DNA of 64,000 nt from Megaleporinus macrocephalus (Eukaryota; Chordata; Actinopteri; Characiformes; Anostomidae). The notes below the pieces were generated by a model. The model was given only the letters and a program-made list of their open reading frames with translations. It did no database searches and was not told the origin of the DNA. The first letter of the stretch is position 1, and the number at the start of each line of letters is the position of its first letter. The position numbers were made by a program, and so were the translations under genes. The stretch is from NCBI GenBank assembly GCA_021613375.1, contig CM038711.1, positions 14,656,576 to 14,720,575 of the forward strand, given 5' to 3'. Below, one piece after another: positions 22,508-34,819 of this stretch.

Positions 22508-23739
22508 AATGAGAAAATTAGATGCAGATGATGTGAACAGTTATTAGGAGTAGACTCTAGGTCTGAGCAAAGACTATAATCCATTTTGTATTGTTCTGAC
22601 TGCTAATCACCAGGATAGGGGAAGTGTGATGCAAATAATGGAAGTGAACATGCCTGTAATTAGTATCACGCAAACCACAAGCCTAAAGGGGGGATCACAC
22701 TGTGTATATTTTTAAAGAAAGAGGCCTTTGTCTATTGATTTCAATAGGGGGAGACACATTTTGTGTGCTGTTTTTGTGTGCTGGGCACTTTTGTGTGGAG
22801 TGCTCCATGTTGCCCAGAGTTGAAAACCAGTCTTAAACAAAGCAGTCAAGTAACTAATGTAGTATTTTTGTTTCCATGCTCACCAGTCAGGACTAAAGGA
22901 AATGATGAACGATTTTGCACTGCAGACTGGGTGAATTACTTGCTCGTTGAGTTTAACTTTGGTATATACATTTGTGTCCTTGACCAACAGAGCTACTGCT
23001 TTGACTGTTTGGACTTTTACCTGAACCTGCTAAATGGTGGAAATGCTAAAGGTGTTTTTTAACATTTCTTTCCCACTAATTACAAATAAAACGCTTGAAA
23101 GAGAAACTGTATACACAGTCAGTTAAAAGACTGTATTATAATCTTTTGTCATTGTTTTAGACAAGTTAGTTTGCTGATTGTTGGCTCCATTGCCAACAGC
23201 CACCCAACTTTTTTGCCACAGATCAGTGTGTAGTTCTTTACTGTTGTAGGTATATTCTATAGAATCACCTAAGTGTTAAAACTAGGGTGTGCAAAAACAC
23301 AAGTTAAGAAATTGAAACCTGCATGTTTTAACATGTCACGCAGGCAAATTTCCTGCAAATGTGAAACTCTTGAGCACAGAAAGAAGAACTGCATGCATAT
23401 TTGCATATCACGTTCAAACTGTTTATTTTTTTCAATTTTTTTTCTTTCTTAATTTGATATTTTTCCTCGTGTGCAAAGTGCATTATCGTTCGCTGCTCTT
23501 GGCACTTTTATATGTCTCAGTAATGTTTTAGGAGGTTTTGGTTAAGCTTTTCTGAACCTAGATCTTGCCATGTTTACCACAGCTTTGTAAAAGTAGTAGA
23601 TTTTGACATAGTCTCTAAGTTTCAAGCCTTCAAAAAAAACACAATTTATTTATTTGAATGTTTAACAGTACCGCACTTTACAAACGTAAATTATTATCGT
23701 AAGTTAGATAAATCAAACTTTTAATCTAACTCACCTGAC
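22508..23739. other. Intergenic, no gene seen
   Basis: The 99-codon plus-strand frame at 22763-23062 is Cys/Val/Leu-rich with no domain I know. T-rich runs occur near 23430. Confidence 0.45.
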
Positions 23740-23960
23740 GGCATTCCTGTTCATTTACCGTATTTGTTGTAGTTGAGAGGCTGTTTGTAGTGGGCGATCA
23801 GTCATAAAACCAGGTGCCATCAGCCAAGAACATTCGCAGACAGACAGCCTGTCCTAGTTTGTCGCAGTCCCGCCCCCAAGCTGTGAAAACCACACCCTGT
23901 GAAAGCTCTCGAGCGCAGCAAGCAGCAGATGGTATTGCACTTTGCGTGCGAGGAAAGTCA
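23740..23960. promoter_or_regulatory. GC-richer block, possible regulatory element
   Basis: A short island of higher GC with CGCCCCC (23872), several CG dinucleotides and a CTCGAGCG word, inside AT-rich DNA. No TATA box or coding exon is evident. It could be a small CpG-bearing regulatory element; weak support. Confidence 0.2.
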
Positions 23961-25446
23961 TCAAATTGAAAGGATGTTCTCGCGAGTTTTACATTTACAT
24001 AAATGAAATGTTTAAACTTGCAGGTTTATTTTTTTCACCTTGCGTTTTATGTGCCCCAGTTTTGACACACTGATTGCCAGTTTTCAGGACAAGTCTTGGG
24101 TGTGACTTTAGGTCATGTGGTTTCAAACATCATGATTAACTGTTTTCTTTAAAATGGACAAATGGAATCAAATTGATGGCACTTAACAATAACTTCAAAT
24201 GTGTACAAGACATGTATGGTTGACTATTTGCACAAGTGAAAACTGTACTTTTTTCTACAGTAACATTATTATATACACTACATTTCATAACATTTATTAT
24301 CACCAAGCTGTGTTAAATGTGTGTCTTTACAATTGTGACCTCTGCTCCCTCTGAACCCCAACCCCCTTCTGCAACCAACCTTCTGCTCGCTCTTGCCACC
24401 TCCTCGCTGACCCCTGCTGATTGTGTTTGCTGCTCCACAGCCATATTTCTGATTTATGGAGAGTGAAGAGACTGTATTCTCCCTTAGAAAGTGCATTGGG
24501 GGCTCAGTGGGCTCTGACCTCAGGGTCTTTTGTTCAATGGTACCAAACTGATATTGATCCGCAAAACTGGTCAGTAATTCTAACCAATGAGGTACCAGCA
24601 GCCTCCCAGTCTTAATAGATGGAATCCCACTTATTCATTTGCTCTACTACACTACACTACCTGACACCAAATAGATCACCACTACAAGGCCAAAGCTCAA
24701 GAGATTTTTCTTTAGGCGCACGCCATCGACCTACTACTCTGCAGCTATTAGCTTGAGTTGCCCGATCCCTGCTCAGCCCACAATTCCCAGCTTTACAAGC
24801 TGTTGAGAAAAAATCATTAATAATATTCATTTAAAATGAAACTGCATATTTTGTATGCATATTAAAGGTCACAGTGTTAGGTAACAGGTGCTTTATTGTT
24901 ATGTGGTCAAACTGATGTTAGCCTGGTTATCTCGATCAAGGATGGATTACTGACCAGGGCAGCAGAACCAGTACTTATGGGTCTCTGACTTTAGGAGGTC
25001 CAATACTTAAGTGAATACTCAAATTCACTGTAGATACAAGCATTAAGTGACTAAATAGCATTCAAATATAAACGCAATGTTATCTGTTCTCAGAGTGCTT
25101 TTTATCAACATTGATTTGGTTTCCATTAAAATTTAATATTTTATCCCTCAGTGTGGGTAGGAATCCATGTTTTTTCATTATTATACACAAATCTTACACA
25201 AAAAGCAGAAACGGTGACAATGCTAGCACTCGCCATTGATTAATGCAAAATCTGGGCATCTTATTTATGTACTTATCTTTATCTGTAACAACACAAAGAC
25301 TGGACTGGACTGCATAGGCCAATACTTTACATTATAGTATGATTTGGGGGCAGAAAAGTTAGATCTGATCATGGACAGATCATGCTCTTGCAAGGCCCCT
25401 GGGCGAATTTGCCAATCCAATAATGTATCTTTAGTGAATATGCTTA
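23961..25446. other. Intergenic, possible old repeat debris
   Basis: No gene. Around 24940-25000 and 25340-25420 there are GACCAGGGCAGCAGAACCAG and CCCCTGGGCGAATTTGCC words that remind me of decayed fish retroelement sequence, but I cannot assign them. A CTACACTACACTACC mini-run is at 24645-24660. Confidence 0.35.
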
Positions 25447-25595
25447 ATTAAGCCTGGTCCAGTGAAAAAATCATATTCCTCTTTAAAAATAGTTTCAGAA
25501 TGCAGACATTTATACCTCTTCATTAACTTCTGAAAATGTGCCTCAGTGCTGCTGGTTGTTGATCTCATCAGGATCATTACTGGACCAGGCTTAAT
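25447..25595. mobile_element. 149-bp miniature inverted-repeat element
   Basis: Perfect 17-bp terminal inverted repeats: ATTAAGCCTGGTCCAGT (25447-25463) and ACTGGACCAGGCTTAAT (25579-25595). The interior is AT-rich and non-coding. The ends match a 'TTAAGCCTGGTCC' family I remember as frequent in teleosts; superfamily unknown. Perfect ends suggest a fairly young copy or a hairpin kept by selection or conversion. No clear target duplication. Confidence 0.8.
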
Positions 25596-25850
25596 GTAGC
25601 AGATGCCCTATTTGTTTAAATATGCCAGGATCAACTCCCATACTGATCCTCTGGATTTGATTGTTTTGATTAGTGATAACAACATAATCCAGCTCAGCAG
25701 CATAGCATTTAAAAAATGGAAACTGTTTTCCAATAATATCAAACCAACTTCACTAAAGATACATTCTACCGGACTATTCTACTAAACCCACCATAAAAAA
25801 GTATACATTTTCAATGATTATATTATGATCTATTTAAACCCAATGCATTA
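25596..25850. other. Intergenic, AT-rich
   Basis: A 60-codon chance frame; no feature seen. Confidence 0.4.
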
Positions 25851-26040
25851 AATATACACCCACTGGTCACTTCATTATGTACAACACATATTACAACACA
25901 TTGTACATTTAATCAGCTCTGCTTACCATATAGGTGCATATATATTTCTTCAATTACAAACTGTAATCTATCTGATTTGCTACATACCATGTATAGACAT
26001 GGCAGGTATTTAGGTAGTGTATCATACTGAGTGCTGCAGT
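25851..26040 (+). mobile_element. Teleost miniature element, family B, diverged copy
   Basis: It begins ATACACCCACTGGTCACTTCATTA and carries ATCAGCTCTGCTTACCATATAGG, AATTACAAACTGTAATC and ATCTGATTTGC in the same order as the copies at 41674 and 57099. Only the left part of the family is present. The fuller family, as I remember it, is a long inverted-repeat element beginning 'CACTGATCAGCCATAACATTA', widespread in otophysan fish. Confidence 0.6.
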
Positions 26041-28180
26041 ACAATATTTACTGTATTAGATTTGGTGCTTTGTTTAAAATAAGATTTGCGGTTATAAGTG
26101 CAGAGGTTTCTATGCTCTCTATTTTTTTAAATTATAATTATAATAATAATTATAATAAGAAACTAAATTGTGCTAGGAACCAAAGATTTAGAGACCAGCG
26201 GCTAGCGACCTCTGACCACCATGTCTATGACTGGCCTGAGAATTTTATTTGAGACTTTTGTTTCACTGCTTCACTACATCAATATTTCAGCCCTCCTTGT
26301 CATGTGTCATTTTGCTGCCGGGTCGGCTGTTACAAATTGCATCCTTTTCTTAAAAAGGACAGATCTTCTGTTGTTTTGTTGCCTGCTGTGGTGAATGTAC
26401 AAATCTCTGCTGATGATCTCAAACCTTTGAATGGTACTGCATAGCAAAGCTCTGCTTTATCTCATAACCCATGCCAGCTCTACCTAATAAGCAACATAAG
26501 CAGCTGCTTAGGGCACGTCTGCCTCCAGGGTGCACCCTAAGAATTTCTCAGTTACTGCTGTAGCATCATGTTATCTAAGCTGGAGAGATATGCTTGACTG
26601 GAGAGATAAAAGCAAGTGGTCAGTCATTTCTCAAGATAGAATGTATGCACCTGGAGCCATAAAAAAGAAAAAGACAAATAAATATTAAGCTAACTTTTCA
26701 TGTTATAGTTATGCCATGTTAAGTTCTGGCTTGTAGTTGTAGTAAGAAATAGTGGAGCTACAGTTTTTCTGCTTTACAAAACTTGAAACTTTCTCTGTTA
26801 ATTCAGGCTAAGCCACCCAAGCTGTGATTAATTCTTGTGTTCATGCACATGACAGTATGACATTTATGACGAACAGCCGGTGACCTTTCTGAAGTATGTA
26901 AAAAGTAAAGTCTTTCTAATGGTAAGATGCATCACTGTCGCCATTGCTGTTAGCATTAGATTGGAGTTTTTAGTTAGCTTGGTTAAAAAAACAAAAAAAG
27001 ATTGAAAAAGAGTGTAGAACAATCTGCGATAGTCATTATAATTAGGTAGACTGTTCTTTTTTACCCTCAGCCCTCACGTCCCCCCCAAAAAAAGAAAAAA
27101 CTACGAAAACAGAAATGCAATTTACAGTTGCTATAAAACACTGCATTTGTGGCTGGAGCACGAACAGGTCAATTGGTCTTTGCAGAAGCCGCTTGGGCTT
27201 TTTGCCAGTAGCCATAACCATAACAAAACCTTAACCCTGATTTGATGTTTAAAAAATGCCCACATTATTATGAATGGACAGCTGAAATACACCCACTCTG
27301 TTCTGCTGAGACCTTTACTTGAACTGGAGGCCCATTCTCACAAATTCTGAGATGCGGCCAGCCCTAGGTAATGCTAACCGATATATTTTCAGCTCTGCAA
27401 ACACCTCACAGCAAATGAAAGACAAGAAATGCACACCCTGTATGCACACCCCGCATAAGGGTAAGTTTAAATTTGTGAAAATGCTGTGTCACACCTGGAA
27501 GATGCACCTGTGATTACTGACACGTGTGGCATTGTCTCAGACTGACAGACGAAGAGCAAAAGTTGCAAAAATGCCATATGGAGCTTGATAACAAGCAGAC
27601 AAGCAGAGAAGTGGAAAAAGAGCAGTTCTCAACTTTCATTTCAGCTCGCTTTGCACTCTGCTTTTGTGTTTTTAGTGTGAGGCAATGAATTAAACGTCTT
27701 TTCTATATCACATGCCACATCAGTGTGGCACACGTCTCTTGACACTCTTGTCTCTCCGTTTCTGTCATTCTTTCTTTTTTTCATTTTGACTGCCTTATGT
27801 TCATGTGGTCGGCTGGAGCTGCACCTGCACAGAAGCTTGGCTGGCATCCTGATGCAGTTGATAATTTGCATTTTATAATTACCTTTGTTTTGTCTTGTCA
27901 TTTTGGAATGTTATATAATTAATCCTCGGGTTTGTGAATTTGGAATGTCAACAAGTTTTGAGCAATTAGCAAACCTGTTCGCTAAACACAAGAGTTGAAA
28001 TGGGCAAATAGGGGCTGCAAATATGACGAACATGACATCTTCTGTTTTCAAAGGCTTTACGGAGCACTTTAAATGGAATGCAGTATCCTCAAACACCATT
28101 AACCTTTGCAAGAAACAAGCGATATGAGCACCTTCTTGCATTATTCATGACATTTTATACTAGTGATCAATATCACTGTA
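26041..28180. other. Intergenic, no gene seen
   Basis: It contains the third copy of a short dispersed word family at about 27128-27172, an AT-rich run near 26128-26160 and a few complex stretches (27310-27560 and 27640-27900). Minus-strand frames at 27641-27901 and 27911-28141 have no recognisable domain. Confidence 0.4.
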
Positions 28181-28182
28181 CT

Positions 28183-28400
28183 ATACAGTACTGCAAAAGT
28201 CAGAGACCAGCCTTCATTTATATAAGTTCCAGTTTAAAAAAAGCCATCAAGTAGAAGCTAATATTTTTTTTTTTACATAAGTTTAACAGAAACCTACACA
28301 TGAGCCCCATCAACTAAATATTAAATGTTTATTCAAGTATTACATTCATTTATTCATGCAATGTATTTAAACACCAATAAATAAATTAGATTATGTGTAT
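28183..28400 (+). mobile_element. Miniature element, family C, left end
   Basis: The start CAGTACTGCAAAAGTCAGAG followed by ACCAGCCTTCATTTAT, AAAAGCCATCAAGTAGAAGC and ACATAAGTTTAACAGAAACC resembles a teleost Tc1-related miniature element beginning 'CAGTACTGTGCAAAAGTC'. The right end was not found nearby. A more diverged copy is cut by the window end at 63800. Confidence 0.55.
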
Positions 28401-29960
28401 AGCTCATAATATCTTGCACATCAAACATGGTTTTTCGGGCAGCTAAAAAGCAACCTTATTATTTTTGCTAAATGTTTGCAGGTGATGTAACTCACTAACT
28501 GACCACAGTCATCTTTAGCATTGGAATAGACACAATCAATAAGATGGCTCGGCTGTGTCCCAAAAACTGATCAAATGGGGCTCATACTGGGATATAGAAA
28601 TCTTAGCTACATGGGAACATAATGATGTTCTAGTTCCTAAAGAAAAGGCGGCCAAACTCTTCACTCCTTTCACTTTCTAAAGGAGCCCACTCAAAATCAC
28701 CCTTTGTCCGTTTTGTAAAAAGTCAAGGATGTATTTTTGCACTTAAGGATATGCAGCCTGTTTGTTTAGTGCTTCAACGCTTGTGGGACAGCCTCTCCAA
28801 AAGCAGCTCAAGCTGAGTTACGGAGATCCATTTTAGGTCCTGAAAGAGGCGCTGAAATTCTCTGTTCTTCTTTCACTTTTCTAAAGTGGAAAGCCTCCTG
28901 CACAAGGTCACAGTTGAGGCAGTTGAGAAGTAAAGGATCTTTTTGATAGTTTTTCTATCAGTTTTCAGGGTACAGGGTTTTGTTTTTTTTTAAGAAAAAG
29001 AATGTTTCTTTTGGTAGTCTTGTGTATTTCTTCAGATTTTTTAAAGTTCACAGTTATGTGATGAAAAGTAGTCAATTTTAACTTTGAAAAGACAAAACTC
29101 CACAGGTCAGTAGCATGTGATGGGCCCTTTCCACTAAGCATTGTATTGCTAGCATTTAGGAAGCCTGAGATATGAACCCTACAAGCTGGCAAATTTGCAT
29201 CTTACATGGGTGCACGCCTGGCAGCCTTGCTGATATGCTCGCCTGGGACAGAGGTTCTGAGAGCCAGAGAAATTTAGAGCACTGTGACTGACTTCAAACT
29301 TTACAGGATATCCAGGTTATGCCCCCTCTGCAACAACTGAGTTTTTATTGTAATCTTTGGAAAACTGGAGATAATGATGATTAATATCTGATATTTGAAG
29401 AACTTTAGATTGGCAGAGAAAGAGGCCAGACTTCAAAGAAATCTGCTAACAACCCAAGAAATAAGAACATAGCAGGTAAAACCAATTCCACTATTGCCTT
29501 ATGGATGATTATTGACCTCAAAAATGCTGGAGTGTGTACGATAACGTCTCCAGAAAGACAAAATGATGTGAAAATAACTATAAAAAAATTAAAGCTTGGC
29601 AACCATATGATCTATGCTGAAACAGCTTGTCAACAATAACTGTTATCGGTATACTGTGCAGCCATGGTCAGTAGCGCCACTGTAGACATTGTTGACTACC
29701 AGTGGAATCATCAGCTTCAAGGAATAAATATTAACTCCCCAGTAATCACTACTTTCAGACTCTGAAAGGGGAAAATGGTAATGGAAACCTGGTAATGAAA
29801 AGGGCCTATCCCAAACACATTCATTGATGTTGAGGTCTGGAATCTAAATGGTCAGTCATTTGTTTTCAGAGCATCAATAGCTTATTTGTTTGATTTTCTA
29901 TTTGGTTTCTCTGTTCAAGTGCTGTAATGACTTCTTGACAGCTGCCCACCCGAAGCGTGG
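28401..29960. other. Intergenic, no gene seen
   Basis: Runs of T and A (for example 28979-28990) and moderately complex DNA. The 65- and 75-codon minus-strand frames look like chance. Confidence 0.4.
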
Positions 29961-29964
29961 TCTC

Positions 29965-30110
29965 CTCACAGTAGCAGGATGGACAGAAGCTCCTGGGGAT
30001 TTCTTCAGATCTGAAGCACGACTGCAGCTTGATTGTCTCCTGTCTCTCAAAGCTTTAAATGCTGTTTATCTGATGCTGACAGTTTTGGAGGGCTACCAGG
30101 TCCTTTTTCC
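29965..30110 (+). repeat. Dispersed repeat, better copy
   Basis: Better-preserved partner of 19110-19270: GGATGGACAGAAGCTCCTGG, TTCTTCAGATCTGAAGCACG, CTGCAGCTTGATTGTCTCC, then ATGCTGTTTATCTGATGCTG. I remember this as interior sequence of a teleost miniature DNA element, possibly of the same family whose left end lies at 28183. It carries an open frame but no known protein. Confidence 0.6.
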
Positions 30111-32685
30111 TACTTACCTTTTCAGTAGTTCAGTAATACTTTCATTTTAATCTATTTTATTGGCATTTTAAAATCATATAACACGTAAGTGGACACCACA
30201 TGCTATCTATTATACACAGCATATTTCATGTGGGCCTGCTTCACAAGTGGCTTTGATGATTGGCTTCCTGATATTCCTCTCATCCTCTTTGCTTTCAACT
30301 ATCCACAACTACTTCAATCAAACAAACCACCATTTCCTGTGTAAAGCCCTGTACCAATTACAATGCTTGATCAATACTGCCTTTTCTGTATATATGACTC
30401 TCAGTGCTTTCCATGCTAGAGCAGACCCCCCATGACACAGAACTGTGATTTCTAAATCAATATCTATGTTAAATATAAATATGTACATAGTTTTGGTGAC
30501 TCATGCTCATTGGGGTCTTGTGGCGGAGAGTAAATAAATCAATGGTTCCGACCATAATGTAATTTAAGATCTATAGACTCTATTCACACAGGGATTTAAA
30601 AGTAATCCAAAATAAATTTGATTTCATAATTAAAGGAACTGCATTAGATGTCAATTTACTGCATTTATGTAGTGGGATAAATAGGATCCTGTAACGAGAT
30701 GAAGATCCGTCAACGAAAAGACAGTTCAATGTGACACATTCAATGTGATAATCAACCACAGATGGTGGAAGATCATATCAGGAAGTAAATATCCCAAATA
30801 AATGATTAAGATCAGGTTCTGAAGATATACCAGATACCTGTCCGTGTAGCATGTTCCCTACAATCATTTTGTAAGGAACACTGTACTGCTGCCTGCTTCA
30901 ATGAAGAGCAAGAAAAGGGGAAAAACCTGACAAAAAAAACCTACAATTTTCCAACAATGAAACTAACGGCACACCATGTAAAAAAGCTTAAAATAACCAA
31001 CAACATATACTAAACAAATGCTTCAAAGGTTTGAGAAACCATCACTTTCTACCACTATCTATTATTATCTTTTATCCACAATGGGAAAAAGGCTATAGGC
31101 TAAGATGCATAGAAGGTGCAAAAAAACATGGGTTCCTGGGGGGGTCTGTGGGCCTCTTAATTAACGTATTGGACCCACTGTTTGTCTCAAAAATCTGCGG
31201 GGGTTAGGATAATGCTGCTTGTTAGGATAAAATAGATGCTAAATTAAGGAAAATGTTATTGCTTAGTCTGGTTCACCCTCAAACAAGAGAACCTCCACTA
31301 AATAGAGACGCAAGAATAGTCTGTCACTTGGTAGCAATGTAGCAAACTGGTGCACCTGGTCCTACATGGTCTAGCAACTGTAACTTCAGCTAGGATACAT
31401 CTAAAAACACTTTACAAAAGTTTAGTGGAAAGCATGAATTTATAGAGCTGAATGTGTAGAATCTTCCAAAAGATTTGAAAATTTCACACACTTGCCGCAT
31501 TCAACAAACACTTGCACAAACTCATAGTACAGTAACTGTACACATTGTTTCTCTATAAAAATAATTACCAGAGCTGAATCTCAAATGACTCCCTAAACTA
31601 TTTGGGTCATAAAGTTATGACACATGTCTAATAGAAAGCTATTTTTATTCAGCTATAGGTTGCGTGATGGCCTGTTTAACATTTAGTGCACAATTTGAGT
31701 GGAGAAGCCGTAGTTTCAAGACTGACACCAATTTGAACTTTTTGAAATCTGAGCCATCCCGTCAAGTCATTCCATTCAACTGAAAGAATTATCTAGTATT
31801 TAGAGTCTTTACCTCATATTTAACATGCTAATATCTATAACTGGCTGTAAAACAATGTAAAAGTTTTGGGTGCCCCAGTCATGTTTCGTTTTGTGGTAAC
31901 ATTTTACACATACTTTACTTTACACATGCCAAGAACATGCTTCTGTACATTTTAATGCTTGGTTACTAATTATTTCCAGAATGTTGAAAAACCAAAAAAA
32001 TATATGGATTTACCAATATGTTAAAAAAAAAATAAAAAAAACATCTAAACATGTAGAAAATATGATATATAAGGATGTCTTAATTTATGTTCATTTTGTG
32101 AACCAACAAAATGTGCCATTTGACCCCAGAGGTGTTTAAACCTTTACGTATGATTTTATTGTCTAAAATAAAGCAGTAATGTGATAACATGTTTCAAATA
32201 ACCATTTTTGACCATGTGTGGCTGTGACTGTGTTTTACTTTGAAGGCATACCTTGCTTGCTAACATCTCTAAAATAGCATCAGATTTTAGTTTAGCAAGG
32301 TAGCTAAGAAATACTACTGCTGACATTTACTTCACTTAAGGTGGGGTTTTCGTTAAGAAGCAATTCAAACTGTGATTTGAAAAAGTGATGGAGCATTGCC
32401 ACGTAATTTGAAAAGTGCTGAGTCAAATGCCAGCTCACACCCATTGTTTCAGTGGTCATGCACCATGGGGTTATAGCTGACCACATATCAGGTCCAGCAG
32501 CACCTGTGGAGATTTCTTTCCACTAATATAGAGGGCTGATAAATTGTGCAGATGAGCTACAGTTAGCTACATTTTTAAACCTATAAAGTGGTGGATTTAC
32601 CCAATATAGTGGCTCTACAGTTTATACATTTCAAATAAATCTCAGATGGACATTATACCTCAGCTGCAGATTAAAATTCCTTTTT
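30111..32685. other. Intergenic, AT-rich, no gene seen
   Basis: Long stretch without coding support. A-rich runs occur near 32020-32042 and a G run at 31138-31146. Nothing is assigned. Confidence 0.45.
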
Positions 32686-32689
32686 AATA

Positions 32690-33240
32690 GCCTGCTAGTG
32701 GCATTATATATTTGAAGCCATGAGTCTGTTAAGGGCCAGTTTAAATTATACCGATACTGCACTGCCCATCAGCTTTAGATCACAGTAGGAGCTGGTGCGA
32801 GAGCAGGATCGATACTACAGCTTCTGAAAATGAGGAACTTTTTAACAGGCCTTGGCTATCCACATGATGGAATTCACTATGGAGCACTTTCTGATGCAGC
32901 CCTATCCCTGGATTTAACTGTTCTTGCTCTACAAATAGACTGGGCGATTGAGAACATCTCAATGACCCTTTTGAAACGATTCTTCAGCTCTAATGAACAC
33001 GGAATTTTAATGTGCAGAGAGTAGATCCAGATAAGTCATGACTATAGTCAAAGCAGATGAGATTGCACCATTTGCACTTTCAATTTAATTGAAATTGAAG
33101 GAGATAACTAAATGATGCAGGGTTTAGTCAGTCCAGCATTTTGTGCATGTTGAAATTCCTGTCATGGAAATACAATCATAGCTGTGGGGTTTTTACCAGC
33201 AACAAAAAGCATGTGCTTTTCACACCCCTGCTGTGATGAA
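32690..33240. promoter_or_regulatory. Candidate conserved non-coding element
   Basis: Complex balanced block with a 17-nt near-perfect palindrome TTTCAATTTAATTGAAA (33078-33094), TCTAATGAA, CAATCAT and TTTAACTG words, and a TTTGCACTTT word. It carries frames on both strands with no family match (32780-32962 minus and 32830-33024 plus), so coding is unlikely. Regulatory role inferred. Confidence 0.35.
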
Positions 33241-34085
33241 AAAGCCTCACCTGGATGCTCCAAAAATTTTAATGAATAGTCTACCAACATGTCCCTGTTG
33301 AACATCTAGCATAACTTGTAATTAGCTTCATGACAGCCGACACCTCTATGAACTCCTAATTTGTTTCTTGAAGTTGTAATATCTTTTCTTATATCACATG
33401 TTCTCTTATGTTGCAGACTGTTTGTGATTGACAAGACTAAAGCAGGCAGAATGTATCAAACAACAAAAGAACTAAATGAAATGGAACTACCACCAAACAT
33501 GTTAAATATATCCACTCAAATATAATGTAATAGACATTTCCTTCTATCACAGAACTGCTAGAAGCCTGTTCCATGCGCTTGTGTAGACAACCAAGTGACA
33601 GGTCTCAGAACAAATGTCATGGTCATAAGAGGGTCTGTTCAGCAGCCCACACACATTGCATCCACTCAATCTACCGCAACATTTTGATTCTTTGCTTCAA
33701 ATTGATGTTTTTGATTGAAGTATGCAGCCGGCCTAATGATGGGTTGAGCTCTTAAGTCGTGCTGCTTTTTGGGCACTTTTTGTAATACCTCTGCTTCTCT
33801 TTTCTTGTTTATTTTTCTTTTCATTGACCAACTATCTGTGTTTACTGTTATTCATGATCTCAGAACTGAAGTGGTTACAACGGCCAAATTGGCCAGTCCT
33901 CTTATCTAAGTTTCCATCAAATCCTGCTATGTCAAGTGCTTTGTACACGATTCAACTCTGATGTTCCTACAACTCAGTGCACATGCACATTATAACTACT
34001 TGTGTATTGTGAGTGGTTCAGAGAGCTCGCAGATGTCCCAACATTTTCAAGCATGTTTGAAATTCTCTCTGATTAAGTGTGTAAT
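33241..34085. other. Intergenic, no gene seen
   Basis: No repeat or gene recognised; short chance frames only. Confidence 0.4.
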
Positions 34086-34087
34086 GC

Positions 34088-34200
34088 AGCGGGTCCCAAG
34101 CCGGGTTCTGGAGACCACCTGTCCTGCAGTGTCTGCATGCTCTAACACTTCCACTTCAGCTCAGGAGGGCTTGCAAATTAGCTGATTACTAGGATCAGAT
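34088..34200 (+). mobile_element. hAT-like miniature element, degraded
   Basis: GGGTCCCAAGCCGGGTTCTGGAGACC, CTGCAGTGTCTGCATGCTCTAACAC, TTCAGCTCAGGAGGGCTTGC and AATTAGCTGATTA follow the order of a very common teleost repeat ('CTGGTCCTGGAGACCCCCTGCCCTGC ... CTGATTCAGCTCAGG ... TTAGCTGATTAG') as I remember it. The terminal inverted repeats have decayed. Related to 4644-4755 by type of end. Confidence 0.6.
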
Positions 34201-34211
34201 GTATGTGCAAA

Positions 34212-34305
34212 TATGGTGGGGTCTAGTCTCCAATAAGGTGGCCTAGACCGCCACAGCTCCCCTCTGTACTTATGCTCATGTTCTTGACAAGTTGCCCACC
34301 GGTCA
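34212..34305 (+). repeat. Local duplication, unit 1
   Basis: Shares GTCTCCAATAAGGTGGCCTAG, a CC-C-GCTC stretch and TTGACAAGTTG in order with 34706-34783 (TTTCCAAGTGAGGTGGCCTAGG ... TTGACAAGTTG). Same strand, spacing about 490 bp. Not coding. Confidence 0.5.
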
Positions 34306-34705
34306 ACTTAAATCTATACTAGTTAAGAGTCTCCTTTGCACATGCCTAGAATGTCTCGTTGGGCCTGGCCTCTGCACCAGGGTCGGAAATGTGTGCACTA
34401 TGACTGTGTCCCCGTTTCTTTCTGCAATTATAAGCTTTGTTTTCTTTGATTAGGTAAATAATAGTTCATACAATCTGGGAATGTTTACATGTCGTCTTAA
34501 AAAAATAGGTTCCATTGCACAATTGGCTTAAAACTGTGCGGCCAAACTCTGCAGCCATGTTCATGTTGCCATGGTGACAGTCCTTGAAAATTGGTGATGA
34601 TGAAAGGAGGGCTTTATTTTTATTCTTTTAAGTAAAAAAAAAACAATGTGTTGTTCATTCTGTGAGCGCATCATAAGGCTTTTTGTATTTGAACAGTCAG
34701 GAATC
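34306..34705. other. Intergenic between duplicated units
   Basis: No gene or repeat recognised; an A run lies at 34632-34642. Confidence 0.4.
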
Positions 34706-34783
34706 TTGGTGACTGGTTTCCAAGTGAGGTGGCCTAGGCCCTGTCAGACCCCTGCTCGACTATGCCAGTAGCATTGACAAGTT
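34706..34783 (+). repeat. Local duplication, unit 2
   Basis: Second copy of the sequence at 34212-34305, diverged, adjoining the left end of a Tc1 relic. Confidence 0.5.
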
Positions 34784-34819
34784 GTGTAGGTTATGCAATT
34801 TGCCTATTTGTCAACATAC

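Noticed and set aside
24500..24545. tRNA-like GGCTCAGTGG ... TTGTTCAATGG words
   Set aside because: Spacing and B-box match are poor and no SINE body follows.
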